Numbered from the stretch's first letter, positions 1 to 5,322 are shown. The stretch is DNA of 5,379 nucleotides from M55B167 sp964406095 (GCA_964406095.1 CAYOQJ010000106.1:1-5379); one strand, 5' to 3'. The notes: generated from the sequence alone by a model not told the origin. Numbers and translations are program-made.

Positions 1-58
1 ATTTCAAACCGCAAGGAACAAAGGGAAGATTAAAGGAAGAGCTTCGGGTACTCTGCGC
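1..58 (+). repeat. 58-nt direct repeat, left copy
   Basis: Bases 1-58 match bases 5322-5379 at 56 of 58 positions, differing only at positions 5 (C versus T) and 24 (G versus A), with no gaps and in the same orientation. The shared part includes AAACCGCAAGGAACAAAG and GAGCTTCGGGTACTCTGCGC. The repeat is cut at the left by the window start, so its full length is unknown. It runs directly into the 7-bp array at 51-85. The two substitutions mean the window ends are not an exact overlap of a circular molecule; a dispersed genomic repeat fits better. Confidence 0.9.
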
Positions 59-85
59 TATGCCCTATGCGCTCTGCTCTACGCC
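51..85 (+). repeat. 7-bp short tandem repeat, 5 units
   Basis: Five consecutive heptamers without indels read CTCTGCG, CTATGCC, CTATGCG, CTCTGCT and CTACGCC, consensus CT(A/C)(T/C)GC(N). The last units also form the left arm of the foldback at 72-105. The second copy of the 58-nt repeat ends the window just as its first such unit is completed, so a similar array may continue beyond the window. Confidence 0.7.
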
Positions 86-105
86 GAAGTACGGCGGAGA
101 CAGAG
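72..105 (+). repeat. Interrupted foldback with AAGTA loop
   Basis: CTCTG (72-76) pairs with CAGAG (101-105), TCT (78-80) with AGA (98-100), and CGCCG (82-86) with CGGCG (92-96), leaving a C bulge at 77, an A/G mismatch at 81/97 and a five-base AAGTA loop at 87-91. That is 13 pairs in a 34-nt element. It has no T-run after it, so it does not look like an intrinsic terminator. Role unknown; it may be part of a dispersed palindromic repeat. Confidence 0.6.
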
Positions 106-119
106 GGGCAACTGTAGTA

Positions 120-175
120 GTCGCTTTACCGTGTCACAGCGTAGCCAGCGTCAGCGGCGAAGACAGATAAGCGAC
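120..175 (+). repeat. Second foldback with 7-bp closing stem
   Basis: GTCGCTT (120-126) is perfectly complementary to AAGCGAC (169-175). Just inside, TGTC (132-135) can pair with GACA (162-165). The interior is GC-rich with several AGCG/CAGCG words. Together with the foldback at 72-105 it makes most of the first 180 bases able to fold. No coding or terminator signature is attached. Confidence 0.45.
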
Positions 176-214
176 ATGCGGAGGTTCGCGGGTTTAGTCA
201 TCACGGCGGGTGGG

Positions 215-250
215 GTCCACCATGTCCATTACGTCCTTCTTGTCCTTTAA
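215..250 (+). repeat. 9-bp short tandem repeat, 4 units
   Basis: GTCC recurs exactly every nine bases at 215, 224, 233 and 242, giving units GTCCACCAT, GTCCATTAC, GTCCTTCTT and GTCCTTTAA. On the minus strand this reads as a GGAC-type array that would translate into Asp/Lys/Met-rich low-complexity peptide, but there is no gene context there, so it is treated as noncoding tandem repeat. Confidence 0.65.
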
Positions 251-254
251 ATCT

Positions 255-283
255 TGAGCCAGCGGCTCAGTGCAGTTTGCACT
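255..283 (+). repeat. Two abutting 6-bp triloop hairpins
   Basis: TGAGCC-AGC-GGCTCA (255-269) is a perfect 6-bp stem with a three-base loop, and AGTGCA-GTT-TGCACT (269-283) is a second one of identical geometry. They share the A at 269. The second is followed by AAATTTTT (284-291), which gives a weak intrinsic-terminator look, but the stem is short and three A separate it from the T-run. A regulatory RNA structure or part of a larger repeat are alternatives. Confidence 0.6.
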
Positions 284-295
284 AAATTTTTCCAC

Positions 296-316
296 GCATG
301 ATGAATTTTTAGTAAT
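296..316 (+). repeat. Half copy of the structured hairpin repeat
   Basis: These 21 bases match 3532-3552 at 18 positions and contain TGATGAATTTT and AGT, the left arm and start of the core of the element at 3535-3585. The similarity extends leftward with gaps: GCAGTTTGCACTAAATTTTT here (272-291) resembles GCAGCTTCACAAATTTTT at 3501-3518. No complementary right arm (AAAATTCATCA) follows, so this copy cannot form the outer stem and looks decayed or recombined. It sits about 70 bases before the first gene; the intact copy sits about 106 bases before the DUF2723 gene, in the same orientation. Confidence 0.6.
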
Positions 317-374
317 ATGGCGTTGCCAAGGCTTTGACAGAGATGATGGCGGACATGAGGGATTTGGAGGGGCT

Positions 375-381
375 AAAGGAG
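375..381 (+). promoter_or_regulatory. Ribosome binding site for first gene
   Basis: AAAGGAG lies five bases before the ATG at 387. It is a strong Shine-Dalgarno match and fixes the start of the 737-residue protein. Confidence 0.8.
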
Positions 382-386
382 TTTAA

Positions 387-2600
387 ATGGGTTTGGGAAT
401 AATTATTATTGGCCTTACGGCACTGCTTGCGTATCTGTTATGCAGATTAGTGATGAAGCAGGGGATTCGCGATTCCCTGGTGGTCGGCTGGCTGTTATTA
501 TCGCTTTTTGTTTTCTGCTCAACGGAAGTTCTGTCGTTGTTCGGCGAATTTACGCCCACCGGAAATCTCATATTTTGGCGGCTTTTGTGCGGCGTTTTGA
601 TGATTGCTCTGGTTTTTTACAGAGATCAACTGTTAAGAACTCTGCAAAATGATTTTCGCTGCTTGGTGGAAGTATTCAAGTCGGCGCAACGGGCATATCC
701 CGTGGCGCTATTTGCCACAGGAGGTATTCTTCTTGCTACACTGGTTTATGTTCTGTTGGCGCCGACATCTGAACCGGATTCGATGAGTTATCATTTGCCG
801 AGGGTTTCGCATTGGTTTGCAAATAGATCGATCAGGTTTTATGAAACAGCAATAGCGCGACAGAATTTTCAGGCACCTCTCTACAGTTTCTGGATGGGAC
901 ACCTGATTGCTTTAACTCAAGGCGATCGCTTTTTCAATCTGATTCAGTGGTACTCGTTAATAGCAAATTCAGTTGTTGTGTCGTTGATTGCGGCCGAGCT
1001 CAGGCTCTCGCGCAGATATCAGTTTTTATCTGCATTGTTCGCTTTGGTTGTACCTCAGGCATTAAGTCAGGTTATTGTTGCTGTTAATGATTTGTTTGCG
1101 GCAATGATGGTTTTGACGTTTGTTCTGTATCTGATCAGGATATTAAATACAGAGAAGTTCAGTTGGATGTCGGTCTGCTTTTGTGCTGTAGCTTTCGGCG
1201 AGAGCTTGATAGCAAAATACACATCGCTTATTCATGTCGCGGGATTCGCGGTGCCGATCAGCATCTGGGGATTGTTGAAAATATGGCAACGCGAGTCATT
1301 GAAAAGCGCTGTACGCATGGGATTTGTTCTCATACTAATTGTTGTTGCCGGTTTCACAATGTTTGTGCCGCAGGCAATTCGCAACATACGTGAATATGAT
1401 GATCCGTTTTCCGGTGAACCCAAGAATATGCTGACCAATGTCAACATTACGCCGCAAAAAGTTGCGGTTAACTGGGTGAAAAACGTTGCCATGCATATCG
1501 CCACTCCGCTTTACGCGGTGAATAGTCAGACGGAGCGAGTGGTCCGATGGCTTGCCGGTGATTTAATTGAATCACCTGATATCAGTTACAGCAACAAATG
1601 GTATTTTACAAATTTCCGCATTTTTACCCCTTTAGGCAAATCACATTTGACGGCCAGTAATCCATTGCATCTTTTTTTATACCTGATTGCAGTGACCGGT
1701 GTTTTTTGCGGCAGGTGTCGAAAGCGCGGTTCAATGCTATGTTATTCAGTATTGCCTGTTCTTTTCGGTTCTTTTGTTTATGCCTTGGTTTTTAAGTGGC
1801 AGCCAGCTTGCGCACGGTTGCATATCCCTTATTTTATGCTGATGTCATTGGGTATCGCTCTGTGGTTGAGTGTCGGTAAATCAAAAGTTGTGGTTGAAAA
1901 AGCGGTGCTTTGTTTGTTGCTGGGCTATGGTATGCTGCATGTGTTGATGTGGCAGACATGGTATACGCCGGCATTTTTGTTCGGCGAGTTGCCGGAGAAG
2001 GTGTATAACGACTCAAAGCCGTCTTCGCTGCAGAAAAAAATCCGGGTTTTATCGCAGAACAAATGGGATAAATCGATTATCAACCATATGAAAGCAACAG
2101 TGCCGCCGGAAATGCAGTATGGATACAGCCTCTTTTTTACGGAAAGGATGCGGCAGTATTTGGGAAATTCATATCATGACAACCGTAATGTGCAGGATAT
2201 GCGGGATCTGAAGGCGACAAGCGAACGCATTAAAGTCGAGCACCAGAGAGGGCTGTGTTCAGATAATATCGCTTTGTTGATTTCGTCGGTGCATGGGAAT
2301 ACATCGTGTGATCCGGATAATCTGGAGAAGGAGATTTTTGACAGAGAGTTTCTGCTTTGGCTGATGCTGGACAACATCGATGCAAGCAAACCGCTGAAAT
2401 TCCGGCATCTGGGGGTTAAGGATCCACATATTTCAGTGATGGAGTGTTTTGGAAAACAACCTGGATTGATTTTGAGCGATCGCACCAGAGAGAGTGTGCT
2501 ACGGAAGTTGAACGATCAATATCAGTTTGAAACCCTTTTAACAAACGACCTGTTTACGCTTTATTACGCAGTGCCGCAGAACAACAAGAACACTGAATAA
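387..2600 (+). CDS. PMT/GT39-like GT-C membrane glycosyltransferase
   Basis: Probable polyprenyl-phosphate-sugar-dependent glycosyltransferase of the GT-C superfamily (PMT/GT39-like), acting at the outer face of the cytoplasmic membrane; the sugar and acceptor cannot be read from sequence. The 737 residues start with hydrophobic helices near 3-22, 31-50, 61-78 and 105-125. A first large outer loop follows with EPDSMSYHLPRVSHW (129-143), whose Asp131 sits where GT-C enzymes keep the catalytic acidic residue. More helices span roughly 187-330 and 427-522, with a second loop at 343-420 and a family-like KWQPACARLHIPYF segment (470-483). Residues about 530-737 form a long soluble tail that I do not recognise. 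The start is supported by AAAGGAG. It lies 13 bp before the acyltransferase gene, probably in one operon. Family assignment is fairly safe; function is inferred. Confidence 0.8.
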   Translation: MGLGIIIIGLTALLAYLLCRLVMKQGIRDSLVVGWLLLSLFVFCSTEVLSLFGEFTPTGNLIFWRLLCGVLMIALVFYRDQLLRTLQNDFRCLVEVFKSAQRAYPVALFATGGILLATLVYVLLAPTSEPDSMSYHLPRVSHWFANRSIRFYETAIARQNFQAPLYSFWMGHLIALTQGDRFFNLIQWYSLIANSVVVSLIAAELRLSRRYQFLSALFALVVPQALSQVIVAVNDLFAAMMVLTFVLYLIRILNTEKFSWMSVCFCAVAFGESLIAKYTSLIHVAGFAVPISIWGLLKIWQRESLKSAVRMGFVLILIVVAGFTMFVPQAIRNIREYDDPFSGEPKNMLTNVNITPQKVAVNWVKNVAMHIATPLYAVNSQTERVVRWLAGDLIESPDISYSNKWYFTNFRIFTPLGKSHLTASNPLHLFLYLIAVTGVFCGRCRKRGSMLCYSVLPVLFGSFVYALVFKWQPACARLHIPYFMLMSLGIALWLSVGKSKVVVEKAVLCLLLGYGMLHVLMWQTWYTPAFLFGELPEKVYNDSKPSSLQKKIRVLSQNKWDKSIINHMKATVPPEMQYGYSLFFTERMRQYLGNSYHDNRNVQDMRDLKATSERIKVEHQRGLCSDNIALLISSVHGNTSCDPDNLEKEIFDREFLLWLMLDNIDASKPLKFRHLGVKDPHISVMECFGKQPGLILSDRTRESVLRKLNDQYQFETLLTNDLFTLYYAVPQNNKNTE

Positions 2601-2602
2601 TT

Positions 2603-2606
2603 GGAG
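2603..2606 (+). promoter_or_regulatory. Ribosome binding site for acyltransferase gene
   Basis: GGAG lies seven bases before the ATG at 2614, inside the 13-bp gap after the previous stop codon. It supports translation from that ATG within a shared transcript. Confidence 0.75.
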
Positions 2607-2613
2607 ATTAGAT

Positions 2614-3234
2614 ATGAAAAAAATTATTATTGCGGGTGCGGGTGGATTCGGCAAAGAGGTTGCCTGGATAATCAGTCGGATAAATCAGGTTCATCCAGAA
2701 TTTCAAGTGGTGGGGTTCTGTGATGATGATCGGAGCACGGGTGCGGATGCTTCATCGATCGCCCCATTTATCGGGAGTGTTGATGATGTTATTACGAAAC
2801 ATGTCGGTTGTGGTTACATTTGCGCAATAGGAAATAACGAAAATCGAAAAACTGTTATGACTGCTCTTGATAGAGCAGGGCTGATGGCTTTATCTGTGAT
2901 AGATCCCTCCGCAGTAATTGCTGAGGATGTTGTTGTCGGTGCGGGATGTTTTATAAATGTTAATGCCGCAATATCAACTGGCAGTTGTTTAGGACGGGGT
3001 GTTATTGTCAATATCAACGCATCCGTGGGACATGATGTAACGTTGGGTGATTTTGCTCAGGTCTGTCCCGGTGTATCGGTTTCCGGGGGATGTGTGATCG
3101 GTGAGGGAGCGTTGCTGGGCAGCAACAGTTGCACCCTGCCGGGGAAGAAAATGGGGACATGGTCGGTACTCGGTGCTGGGAGTGTACTGCTCAGTAATTT
3201 AGAAGATAGCGGCAGCTGTGTGAGGGTGCGGTAG
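2614..3234 (+). CDS. NeuD/PglD-like sugar O/N-acyltransferase
   Basis: Likely transfers an acetyl (or other acyl) group to a nucleotide-linked sugar, as in the PglD/NeuD family with its left-handed beta-helix. The N-terminal substrate-binding domain shows a Rossmann-like strand plus GAGGFGKE (8-15), GFCDDD (34-39) and AIGNNENRK (71-79). The hexapeptide-repeat domain runs from about 95 to 193. NASVGHD (135-141) carries His140, matching the general-base histidine of PglD, followed by CPGVSVSGG (151-159) and GALLGSNSCTLPG (165-177). The 206 residues are close to family length, but the usual end, GAG-SVV-x-D-(I/V)-P...G-x-PA(K/R), degenerates after GAGSVLL into an atypical tail ending VRVR at the edge of a G-rich tract, so the last residues may have been replaced. 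Asp97 replaces the usual His of the HPSA motif. Co-transcribed with the upstream glycosyltransferase; no partner aminotransferase or dehydratase is in view. gene symbol withheld because the substrate is unknown. Confidence 0.85.
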   Translation: MKKIIIAGAGGFGKEVAWIISRINQVHPEFQVVGFCDDDRSTGADASSIAPFIGSVDDVITKHVGCGYICAIGNNENRKTVMTALDRAGLMALSVIDPSAVIAEDVVVGAGCFINVNAAISTGSCLGRGVIVNINASVGHDVTLGDFAQVCPGVSVSGGCVIGEGALLGSNSCTLPGKKMGTWSVLGAGSVLLSNLEDSGSCVRVR

Positions 3235-3261
3235 GGGGGGAGCGAGCGGGGGAAGTTGGGG
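3234..3261 (+). repeat. G-rich tract with possible quadruplex motif
   Basis: A run of seven G begins with the last base of the acyltransferase TAG stop (3234-3240), followed by G5 (3248-3252) and G4 (3258-3261). Splitting the G7 gives four G-tracts with loops of about 1, 7 and 5 bases, which fits a quadruplex pattern on the coding strand and hence in the mRNA. More G-runs follow to about 3335 (G5 at 3283-3287). Whether it folds is untested; it may just be low-complexity DNA. Confidence 0.5.
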
Positions 3262-3292
3262 AAGCGCGTTAAGTAGGTGAGAGGGGGATCGG

Positions 3293-3324
3293 GAAGTGCT
3301 AAAGTGCGAGAGTTCTAAAGTTGG
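3293..3324 (+). repeat. 8-bp short tandem repeat, about 4 units
   Basis: Successive octamers GAAGTGCT, AAAGTGCG, AGAGTTCT and AAAGTTGG share the pattern (G/A)(A/G)AGT(G/T)(C/G)N without indels. The following purine-rich bases (3325-3340) may be further decayed units. Confidence 0.5.
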
Positions 3325-3350
3325 GAGAGGGAAGAGAGAAGAATTTTAGA

Positions 3351-3376
3351 CAGGATTACAGGATTAACATGATTAA
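3351..3376 (+). repeat. 8-9-bp short tandem repeat, 3 units
   Basis: CAGGATTA, CAGGATTAA and CATGATTAA follow one another directly. The unit resembles short dispersed GGATTA-type arrays I associate with intergenic DNA of several large-genome environmental bacteria; that association is from memory and not checked here. Confidence 0.55.
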
Positions 3377-3389
3377 AAAGAGGGTTTAA

Positions 3390-3440
3390 CGCGAAATTCG
3401 CGAAGTAAGATTATTAGCCCGCGAATCCGCGCGAATAAGA
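3390..3440 (+). repeat. CGCGAA palindrome and imperfect 21-nt direct repeat
   Basis: CGCGAA-A-TTCGCG (3390-3402) is a perfect 6-bp palindrome around one base. The 21 bases from 3390 begin CGCGAA and end TAAGA, and so do the 21 bases from 3420, so the unit recurs after 30 bases with a diverged middle. Likely a decayed dispersed repeat. Confidence 0.45.
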
Positions 3441-3446
3441 GCGTCC

Positions 3447-3494
3447 CGCATTTTTTGCCCCGCGTTGCGGTGCCGTTAATCACTAAAAAATGCG
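3447..3494 (-). repeat. Structured hairpin element, copy A
   Basis: Read on the minus strand: outer arm CGCATTTTTT, core AGTGATTAACG, inner hairpin GCACCGC-AAC-GCGGGGC, outer arm AAAAAATGCG. The outer stem is 10 perfect pairs; the inner stem is 6 pairs with one mismatch. The 11-base core is left unpaired on one side, as a bulge. Copy B on the opposite strand (3535-3585) has the same order of parts and the identical core but different, still complementary stems. This matches the general build of REP/BIME palindromic units, though the core is not one I know. Confidence 0.65.
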
Positions 3495-3534
3495 AGTCGC
3501 GCAGCTTCACAAATTTTTAGACTAAATCAACGCG

Positions 3535-3585
3535 TGATGAATTTTGAGTGATTAACGACCTGCGCCAGCAGGGGAAAATTCATCA
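3535..3585 (+). repeat. Structured hairpin element, copy B
   Basis: Outer arm TGATGAATTTT (3535-3545) is perfectly complementary to AAAATTCATCA (3575-3585); with one G/T wobble the stem extends to 3532 and 3588. Inside lie the core AGTGATTAACG (3547-3557) and an inner hairpin CCTGC-GCCA-GCAGG (3559-3572). Copy A lies 40 bases upstream in the opposite orientation. In a + strand transcript the bulge of copy A reads CGTTAATCACT, the exact complement of the bulge of copy B, so the two could also pair with each other. A half copy lies at 296-316. Confidence 0.7.
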
Positions 3586-3620
3586 TGCCTTGGCGGAGAT
3601 TCGCGTGAAAAAAACTCAAG

Positions 3621-3636
3621 CCTTTAAACCTTTAAA
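3621..3636 (+). repeat. CCTTTAAA duplicated in tandem
   Basis: Two identical octamers stand side by side in an AT-rich patch 55 bases before the DUF2723 start codon. The patch could contain a promoter element, but no -35 partner at normal spacing is evident. Confidence 0.4.
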
Positions 3637-3680
3637 ACAGGCCCCCGCCCCGCGAGACGATCAAAAAATACGAAACAAGC

Positions 3681-3685
3681 GGAAG
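3681..3685 (+). promoter_or_regulatory. Ribosome binding site deciding a TTG start
   Basis: GGAAG lies six bases before TTG at 3692. An in-frame TAA stands at 3686-3688, so no start further upstream is possible, and no ATG follows before the conserved GVSWQDSGEF segment. This makes TTG the best start. Confidence 0.65.
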
Positions 3686-3691
3686 TAAACT

Positions 3692-5200
3692 TTGATAATT
3701 GGGATTAAACATAGGAATTGGCTTTGTGCCGGTGTAACCTTTGTTCTGTTTTTTACGCTCTATGCATTGACCGCGCAGCGGGGGGTCAGTTGGCAGGATA
3801 GCGGCGAATTTCAATATCGTCTGCTGGCGGGCGACTATGTGTGGCATTCAGGAATTGCACGCGCCCATCCGCTGTATATTTTTTTGGGGCGCGGGTTTAT
3901 CGCGCTTTTTCCGGTCTCTTTGCGGTTTCATGCCAGTGCGCTTTTCAGCGGGTTTTGCATGGCTCTGGCACTGACTGTGCTGTGCTTGCTGACAGTTAAG
4001 GTTGTCGGTTCTCGGAGCGCGGCTGTGCTTGCCTCCTGCACGTTGGGATTCGCACATATGGTTTGGTGGATGGCGGCTATGACCGAGGTGTATACGCTTT
4101 CACTAGTGTTTGTGTTTTTTGAGCTTCTCTTGTTGTGGTGCTTTGCACAACAAAGGAGAGTGAATTGGTTGCTTCTGCTTTTCGCGGTTAATGGTCTGCA
4201 CTTTGCGGTTCATAACGTTGCTTTGCTGGCGTTGCCGGTTTACGCTTTTTTTCTGATTGGGCACATCATCGGTGATGTTCGTAAAAGAACAGCGCATTTA
4301 GCGATGGCGGCGATTTGCTGGATCATTGGCAGCGCTTTGATATGGTGGTTGGCACTCTCCGAGTTGTTAGAGGGGCGAGCGTTGGGTGAGGTGGTTTCCA
4401 GTGTTTTGTTCGGCGATGGATATAAAGATCATGTTCTGGGATTGCATAACTTTAACTTACGTATGTTTGGATTTAACATGGCCTTGACGGCATTGAGTTT
4501 AACATCGCCGTGCTGGTTGCTGACTCCATTGGGGATTTTTAAAAGAGGCGGTCAGGACAAGACATTTCGAATGGCGTTGCTGACATTGACATTGATTCAT
4601 GGTCTTTTCTGGATACGCTATTTTGTGCCCGATCAGGCAACCTTTGTGCTGCCGTTACTGGGTTTATTGGCGGTATGGATGGGCATTGGCTGGCAGAATT
4701 TAAAAGGCGGTGTACAGTCGGTTAACGGTGTGGCGTTGTTGTTGTCGGCTGGGTTGTGTGTTAATCTGACGGTGATGCGAGTTTTGCCGGTGTGGGCTGA
4801 GGCACGCTGGGGTGATGATGTGCGAGCCAGGAATTTGCCGGGTCGCAATGAGTGGCGATATTGGATTCGACCATGGAAGCAGAGTGAGAGTTCCGCGGAT
4901 GCTTTCGCACATGGAGTAGAATCGACATTGGCTGAAGATGAGGCACTCTACGCTGATTCAACCGCCGCCGCGCCGATTATGGCGTGGCGTCAGATAAATG
5001 GAGCGGCGCACAGATTTACATTGGTTTCACCGTGGGATCATTTCACTGAGGCTGATGGTCGGCGAATGATTGATGAGGGTCGCATGTATGTTGTGTCGCC
5101 AGCCAGAAACTATATGCCGGAGTGGCTGAATCGCGAGGATGTGAGTTTCCGACAAACGGGCTTGGTGTATAAGGTGGAAGAGAAGAGAGGGGAGCGTTAA
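3692..5200 (+). CDS. DUF2723-type GT-C membrane glycosyltransferase
   Basis: A 502-residue multi-pass membrane protein of the DUF2723 family, a GT-C group related to protein O-mannosyltransferases and expected to use lipid-phosphate sugars at the outer face of the membrane; donor and acceptor are unknown. After a first helix (about 10-27) comes GVSWQDSGEF (31-40), with Asp36 and Glu39 at the usual acidic site, then ARAHPLYIFLGRGF (56-69). WWMAAMTEVYTLS (125-137) matches the family's TEVY segment, GLHFAVHN (168-175) follows, and RYFVPDQATFVLP (309-321) matches its later Asp-containing loop. About eleven helices end near 362. A soluble tail (about 370-502) contains EALYADSTAAAPIMAW. The start is a TTG behind GGAAG; no internal ATG precedes the conserved motif. 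It has the same direction as the upstream pair but is 457 bp away across repeats, so it probably has its own promoter. It is not closely related to the 737-residue enzyme. Confidence 0.82.
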   Translation: MIIGIKHRNWLCAGVTFVLFFTLYALTAQRGVSWQDSGEFQYRLLAGDYVWHSGIARAHPLYIFLGRGFIALFPVSLRFHASALFSGFCMALALTVLCLLTVKVVGSRSAAVLASCTLGFAHMVWWMAAMTEVYTLSLVFVFFELLLLWCFAQQRRVNWLLLLFAVNGLHFAVHNVALLALPVYAFFLIGHIIGDVRKRTAHLAMAAICWIIGSALIWWLALSELLEGRALGEVVSSVLFGDGYKDHVLGLHNFNLRMFGFNMALTALSLTSPCWLLTPLGIFKRGGQDKTFRMALLTLTLIHGLFWIRYFVPDQATFVLPLLGLLAVWMGIGWQNLKGGVQSVNGVALLLSAGLCVNLTVMRVLPVWAEARWGDDVRARNLPGRNEWRYWIRPWKQSESSADAFAHGVESTLAEDEALYADSTAAAPIMAWRQINGAAHRFTLVSPWDHFTEADGRRMIDEGRMYVVSPARNYMPEWLNREDVSFRQTGLVYKVEEKRGER

Positions 5201-5232
5201 GCGTGATAAGCGTGGAGGCGCAGAGGCACGGA

Positions 5233-5242
5233 GGGGGGGGGG
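5233..5242 (+). repeat. Run of ten G after the DUF2723 gene
   Basis: Ten consecutive G follow AGGCGCAGAGGCACGGA and directly precede the 7-bp array. Homopolymers of this length are slippage-prone and are a place where read or assembly errors may sit. No terminator hairpin is seen between the stop codon at 5198-5200 and this run. Confidence 0.7.
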
Positions 5243-5245
5243 ATG

Positions 5246-5322
5246 ATGTGGAAGGTGGGAGGTAGAAGGTGGAATGTGGAATGTGGAAGGTGGGAGGTGG
5301 AAGGTGGAATGTGGGAGGTGGA
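5246..5322 (+). repeat. 7-bp short tandem repeat, 11 units
   Basis: Eleven heptamers run without a single indel: ATGTGGA, AGGTGGG, AGGTAGA, AGGTGGA, ATGTGGA, ATGTGGA, AGGTGGG, AGGTGGA, AGGTGGA, ATGTGGG, AGGTGGA; consensus A(G/T)GTGG(A/G). Variation is nearly confined to positions 2 and 7. On the minus strand the array would translate as a Ser/Thr/His/Pro-rich heptad peptide (STFHLPP-like), a by-product of the repeat. It runs straight into the 58-nt repeat. Heptanucleotide arrays of this sort are known from cyanobacteria as short tandemly repeated repetitive sequences; this one has its own motif. Confidence 0.85.

Larger units (their letters stand above)
1..386. other. Repeat-filled intergenic region, no gene seen
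   Basis: No coding region with family resemblance is visible on either strand. In order the stretch holds the 58-nt repeat shared with the window end, a 7-bp tandem array (51-85), two foldbacks (72-105 and 120-175), a 9-bp tandem array (215-250), two adjoining triloop hairpins (255-283), a half copy of the structured element found before the DUF2723 gene (296-316), and the ribosome binding site of the first gene. A promoter for the operon probably lies here, but no convincing -35/-10 pair could be picked out. Confidence 0.75.
3235..3691. other. Mosaic of short repeats, no gene seen
   Basis: This 457-bp gap has no believable coding region. It reads as pieces joined end to end: a G-rich tract, an 8-bp tandem array (3293-3324), a 9-bp array (3351-3376), CGCGAA palindromes (3390-3440), two opposed hairpin elements (3447-3494 and 3535-3585), a duplicated CCTTTAAA (3621-3636) and a ribosome binding site. 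No clear terminator for the upstream pair and no clear promoter for the downstream gene could be identified, although the gap is long enough for both. Confidence 0.75.

Noticed and set aside
269..291. Intrinsic terminator
   Set aside because: The stem is only 6 bp and three A separate it from a five-T run; no upstream gene in view would need it.
334..339. TTGACA resembling a -35 box
   Set aside because: The bases 16-18 positions downstream are G-rich (GAGGGA) with no -10-like hexamer.
343..402. 19-codon frame starting ATG ATG and overlapping the first gene's start
   Set aside because: No ribosome binding site precedes it and nothing in the peptide suggests a leader; overlap with the true Shine-Dalgarno is likely chance.
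3180..3260. Frameshift hiding a normal acyltransferase C-terminus
   Set aside because: The other two forward frames after GAGSVLL do not restore a G-x-PA(K/R) ending.
3474..3557. Integron attC-like site from the GTTAATC / GATTAAC words
   Set aside because: The order is GTT...AAC rather than AAC...GTT, the GTTRRRY pattern fails at the third R, and no gene cassette or integrase accompanies it.
5246..5322. CRISPR array
   Set aside because: Units are 7 bp with no spacers.
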